From the NCBI GenBank assembly GCA_945862215.1, contig CAMAXY010000004.1, forward strand, positions 1 through 64,000: a stretch of 64,000 bases of DNA, given 5' to 3'. Position numbers and translations under genes: made by a program. How positions within the stretch are numbered: the stretch's first letter is position 1; every line of letters begins with the position of its first letter. Shown piece by piece: positions 63,754-64,000 of the stretch. Source of the stretch: Singulisphaera sp. GP187. GTDB lineage: Bacteria; Planctomycetota; Phycisphaerae; Phycisphaerales; SM1A02. The notes beneath the pieces are model-generated. The model did not search any database, was not told the origin of the DNA, and saw only the letters and a list, made by a program, of their open reading frames with translations.

Positions 63754-64000
63754 GTGGAAGATTCGGACGACATCCCTTCGCTTCTACCTCCGCAACCACT
63801 CGGTGGAGTTGTGCACACATACCTGGGCTATGACGCAGTGAAATTTGGAACGTCTCAACCTGCTGATGCAAGTGGTGCTGCGCGCGGTGCATTTGAACAT
63901 TTGCTCGGTCATGGATCGATGCGGCACTTCACAGATGAAGAACTTGCCAATGCGATTCATATCGATCCCTCACAGATTCAAGGTCTTGGACCAAGTATCG
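63754..64000 (+). CDS. Partner protein of the AAA ATPase, partial
   Basis: A GTG start 3 bp after the AAA gene opens a frame that runs to the window edge (82 residues). It begins EDSDDIPSLLPPQPLGG and continues GYDAVKFGTSQPA; no complete domain is visible. By neighbourhood it is probably the von Willebrand A-domain partner usual for MoxR/BchI-like ATPases, but the sequence here does not reach that domain. Confidence 0.5.
   Translation, partial: MEDSDDIPSLLPPQPLGGVVHTYLGYDAVKFGTSQPADASGAARGAFEHLLGHGSMRHFTDEELANAIHIDPSQIQGLGPSI

Overview
The window reads as a chromosomal segment of a Planctomycetota bacterium, most likely Phycisphaerae-like. This is an inference from a secreted protein with dockerin-type repeats plus an FGE/sulfatase-modifying domain, an STN-type secreted protein with glycine-rich linkers, a prepilin-type protein next to an ECF sigma/RskA-like anti-sigma pair, moderate G+C content, and housekeeping genes scattered outside their classical operons. 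I see no integrase, transposase, CRISPR array, rRNA or tRNA. The segment is mostly core and conserved-accessory chromosome, densely packed, with many 4-bp start/stop overlaps and several convergent genes whose 3' ends overlap by 20 to 182 bp.

Layout. 1-3234: alanine racemase (cut by the left edge), a DEAD-box helicase and pseudouridine-phosphate glycosidase. 3422-9479: a dockerin/FGE-domain secreted protein, a Rho factor without the usual N-terminal helical domain, two tandem MCE/MlaD-type proteins and a SpoU-family RNA methyltransferase. 9417-13781: murA, a plant-type ferredoxin-NADP reductase, a TPR protein and ribosomal protein bS18. 13970-18215: a metallophosphoesterase, an HMG-CoA lyase-type enzyme, a YgfZ-like folate-binding protein and an M42 aminopeptidase. 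18223-23426 (minus strand): metH, a fused two-domain CrcB fluoride channel and an unknown protein. 23535-28830: an S41 protease, a secreted protein, a NatA/NatB-like ABC exporter and a HIT hydrolase.

28831-40648: an MFS protein, rpsA with a hairpin leader and a strong terminator, two unusual secreted proteins, a second MFS protein, a GT39-like membrane glycosyltransferase and a MacB-type permease, with two hairpin-rich non-coding islands. 40698-47177: a small unknown protein, a histidine kinase, a zinc-ribbon protein, trmB, a secreted alpha/beta hydrolase, rsfS, bS21 with a long Gly/Arg tail, an NYN-domain protein and pdxH. 47139-55041: dnaE, a small membrane protein, a class IV PLP enzyme, an anchored unknown and an ABC-F ATPase. 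55130-64000: anti-sigma factor, ECF sigma factor, prepilin-like protein, a membrane-bound EEP-family protein, a CysQ-like phosphatase, dnaK, a MoxR/magnesium-chelatase-like AAA ATPase and the start of its probable partner.

The points I would look at first are the fused CrcB with asymmetric loss of the pore phenylalanines, bS21 with an RG-rich tail, the 238-bp island bounded by 18-bp inverted repeats (28835-29072), the 402-bp hairpin island at 38918-39319, short tandem arrays at gene ends (two of them sharing a CCCCCAGG core 39 kb apart), a 12-bp array read as protein on both strands where trmB and a hydrolase overlap, and a plant-type FNR ending in the hallmark C-terminal tyrosine. No single locus is clearly a new defence or mobile system.
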